Below, in pieces: positions 61,329 through 64,000 of a DNA stretch of 64,000 bases (its first letter is position 1; the number at the start of each line of letters is the position of its first letter). Source of the DNA: Zhengitettix transpicula (taxonomy: Eukaryota > Arthropoda > Insecta > Orthoptera > Tetrigidae); assembly GCA_037074705.1 (NCBI GenBank), contig CM073590.1, positions 135,985,600-136,049,599 of the forward strand, in the 5' to 3' direction. A model generated the notes under the pieces. The model did not search any database. It worked only from the letters and a program-made list of their open reading frames with translations, and was not told the origin of the DNA. Both the position numbers and the translations under genes were made by a program.

Positions 61329-63453
61329 GTCACACCAGCGCGGGAAAGGTGCGGGACGTGTTTTCATTGCGGGATATTCAGACATGCACGAACTTTCCCG
61401 CCACTTGTTGGGTCCCAGTGAAGGTTCGCAGCTTGCACGGTTTTCCCGCGTCCCGCACGTGCCTATTGCGCGCTTGCCCCATTGTTTTGATACAAGCCGC
61501 CAAAGGAAATCTTAATAATACATTACGTTAAGTATTCGAAAACATTTACACTCGTTTAATGTTATAACATGTATACCTCAAAGTAACTGCAACTCTTTCT
61601 TCTGGAGATATTGGTTCACTGTAGTTCGTGTATTTCTTTTTAATGTCATTCCTATCCAATTGAAAATTTCATCAAAACAATTAGGTGTATTTCTGAAATA
61701 AATATAAAATCTCGCAACATCTACGTAGCTCTGGAATTAAGGTGTGATATTCACCAAATGTTTTTCGTTTAGAATTAATTTCGTGAATCTATATTCTTCT
61801 TTTCCTAAAGATATATAAATAATTAGGAAACAGGGAGCAGCGGGATAAATCATTGCCTTGCTTTTTATTCTAATTGCTTACTTAGCACGTTTTTCGTCTT
61901 CGGTTAGAGCTAGTAAAATTAGAGCCTCTTCTTCATCTGAAGACATTATTGAACACGCTGCCTCAATACTTATTTATTTTAAGTGATACTGTTGTGTTCT
62001 CTGGAAGGCGTCTAGAAAAAGAATTCCCGGTCCCGCAATGGTGTGGAGAGCCATGCGGTACGCTGTCCCGAACCTGAAACGAGATTCCCGCTTCCGCTCC
62101 CCCACTGGTGTGAGAGGGCCTTATATCCCTCGGGCCGTGCCTACTGCGCACTTGCTCATTGTTTCGGTACAGACCGCCGAAGAAAATCTTAATAATACAT
62201 TAAATGAAGTATTCTAAAACGTTCACACTCATAATATGCTATAACAAATATACCTCAAGGCAATTGCAAGTCGTCCTGGAGACATTGGTTCACGGTAGTT
62301 CGTGTATTTCTTTTTAATGTCATTCTTATCCAATTGAAAACTCCATCAAAACAATTAGGTGTATTTCTGAAATAAATATAAAATCTTGCAACATCTACGT
62401 AGCTCTGGCATTAAGGTGTGACATTCACCAAATGTTTTTCGTTTAGAATTAATTTCGTGAATTATTATTCTTTTCCTAAAGATATACATAAATAAATAGG
62501 AAACAGGGAGCAGCGGGGTAAATTATTGCCTTGTTTCTTATTCTAATAACTTACTTAGCACGTTTTACGGCTTCGGTTAGAGCTAGTAAAATTATAGCCT
62601 CTTCTTCATCTGAAGACATTATTGAACACGCTGCCTTAACTTGAATTAAAAATCTTGATTCAAATTTATTAAAAATACTTAATTATTTTAAGTGAAAGTG
62701 CTGTCTGTGTTCTCTGGAAAGCGTCTAGAAAAAGAATTCCAGGTCCCGCAACGCTGTCCCGTCTCTGAAACGGGATTCCCGCTTTCGCTCCCCCACTGGT
62801 GTGAGAGGGCCTTATTTCCCTCGGGCCGTGCCTACTGCGCACTTGCCCATGGTTTCGGTACAAACCGCCGAAAAAAATCTTAATAATACATTAAATTAAG
62901 TATTCTAAAACGTTCAGACTCGTTATATGCTATAACAAATATACCTCAAAGCAATTACAAGTCGTCCTGGAGACATTGGTTCACGGTAGTTCGTGTATTG
63001 CTTTTTAATGTCATTCCTGTTCAATCGCAAATTTCATCAAATCAATCAGGCGTTATTCTGAATTAAATATAAAATCTTGAACATCTCTGCGTAGCTCTGG
63101 CATTAAGCTGTGATATTCACCTTTTTCTTACGTTTTTACGTCGTGAAAATCTTCTTTCCCTAAAGATATATAAATAATTAGGAAAAAGGCTGTAGTGGGG
63201 TAAATAACTGCCTTGTTTCTTATTATTCTAATAACTTAATTAGCACGTTTTACGTCTTCGGCTAGAGGTAGTAAAATTAGAGCCTCTTCTTCATCTGAAC
63301 ACAGTCTTAACTTGAATTAAAAATACGTAATTATTTTAAGGGAAACTGCTGTGTTCGCTGGAAAGTGTTGAAAATGAATTCTTGTTTCCGCAATGGTGTG
63401 AAGGACCTTGCGATACCTGCAACGGGATTCCCGGACTGGTGTGAGTGGGCTAC
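61329..63453 (-). mobile_element. Tandem array of three PIF/Harbinger-derived units
   Basis: Units of 677 and 691 bp spacing start at about 61329, 62124 and 62815 (reference motif CTTAATAATACATTA at 61511, 62188, 62879). Unit 1 keeps the left inverted terminus (CACACCAGCGCGGGAAAG); each unit ends with ACTGGTGTGAGAGGGCCT or a variant. Units 2 and 3 begin directly with the internal TCCCTCGGGCCGTGCC sequence and lack a left end. On the minus strand each encodes pieces of a Harbinger transposase N-terminus: MSSDEEEALILLALTEDE, EYHTLIPEL, FYIYFR and KKKYTNYSEPISPEER. All copies have stops, and the catalytic core is absent. Confidence 0.85.
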
Positions 63454-63639
63454 CTGGAACTCTCTCCCCATGTACCATCACATTCACAACAATGTGTTTA
63501 ACGACGATGGGAAAAAGACCAGCTATATGTTTTGGACTTTTAATTTATGATAACTGTATTGGTCCGACTTAAATTATAATATGTAAAATATAAAAATTAG
63601 AAATAAATAAATTACATAACTGTTTTATTCAATATATAC

Positions 63640-63935
63640 GACGTTTCTACCACCGTCTGAGGATATTAAAGTGACTATGATGTTGCGGGCAAAGTTACAT
63701 ATATAAACAACCAATTCTTAATAATAAATACTTGCTTGTGAATTCCTCAATGATAATACGGGGAACCCTGGAAACACCGTATGTTTCCGCCGAAGATTTA
63801 ACGACTTTATCGTTAATATTTTTAAATATTACCGCGGTTAAGCAGCAAAGCGAATAAACCGGCCCACGGATAACTGAGAGTCTACTGTACAATTAAGAGA
63901 GAAAAGGAATCAGAAGTAAACTGCCTAGGTGAAGT
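63640..63935 (+). repeat. Inverted partner of the repeat at 58135-58400
   Basis: Reads CGTTTCTACCACCGTCTG, GGAACCCTGGAAACACCG and GGAATCAGAAGTAAACTGCC in the same order as the complement of 58135-58400. At 63856-63887 it carries the complement of CAGTAGACTCTCAGTTATCC, a Tigger-type terminal repeat. Confidence 0.8.
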
Positions 63936-64000
63936 TAAATTGTTTTGTTTAACTTTAGTAAAAGTAAGTTCCTAAAGAGACGCGCATGAACAAAAAAAAA

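Overview
The window is nuclear DNA from an arthropod, almost certainly an insect with a large, transposon-rich, AT-rich genome. The evidence is spliced genes with GT-AG introns from about 65 bp to 7 kb, insect-type protein families, tRNA-derived SINEs, and decayed copies of many eukaryotic transposon superfamilies. A polyneopteran such as a cockroach or termite would fit, but that is an impression and cannot be proved from the sequence. There are no operons, CRISPR arrays, rRNA genes or true tRNA genes.

Three protein-coding genes can be assembled exon by exon. (1) The 3' part of a trypsin-like S1 serine protease lies on + at 3063-7469 (three exons; the 5' exons with the catalytic His and Asp are not seen). 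(2) A complete aldo-keto reductase of the AKR1 type lies on - at 12366-23295: 7 exons, 316 aa, intact Asp-Tyr-Lys-His tetrad, with the 25-codon first exon separated by a 7-kb intron. (3) A complete PIWI-clade Argonaute lies on - at 27268-49306: 16 exons, 883 aa, arginine/glycine-rich N-terminus, PAZ, MID and a PIWI domain with an intact DEDH tetrad. All splice phases of genes 2 and 3 were checked and join in frame without stops.

The rest is repeats. Left part (1-12.3 kb): SINE, three dispersed repeat families (called A, B and D here), a minisatellite, a Jockey-like retroelement remnant inside the protease intron, a piggyBac-derived element with TTAA duplications, and a mariner remnant. Middle (12-27 kb): a Tc1-like remnant and a possible Helitron end in AKR intron 1, and a decayed non-LTR retrotransposon with an internal 177-bp tandem duplication between AKR and piwi. 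The piwi introns hold a Penelope-like reverse transcriptase, a mariner/IS630-like transposase and non-LTR reverse transcriptase pieces, all antisense to piwi, plus two long fold-back elements. Right part (52.6-64 kb): a transposon graveyard with a Tigger/pogo element split by a PIF/Harbinger-derived element, a separate Harbinger remnant with convergent transposase and BESS-domain pieces, a tandem array of three more Harbinger-derived units, and an inverted repeat pair about 5.2 kb apart.

No new multi-gene system is evident. The most interesting biology is the piRNA-pathway gene itself: its introns carry antisense transposon copies and self-complementary elements, and a (UG)n-(UA)n tract sits about 20 nt downstream of the donor of a frame-neutral exon.
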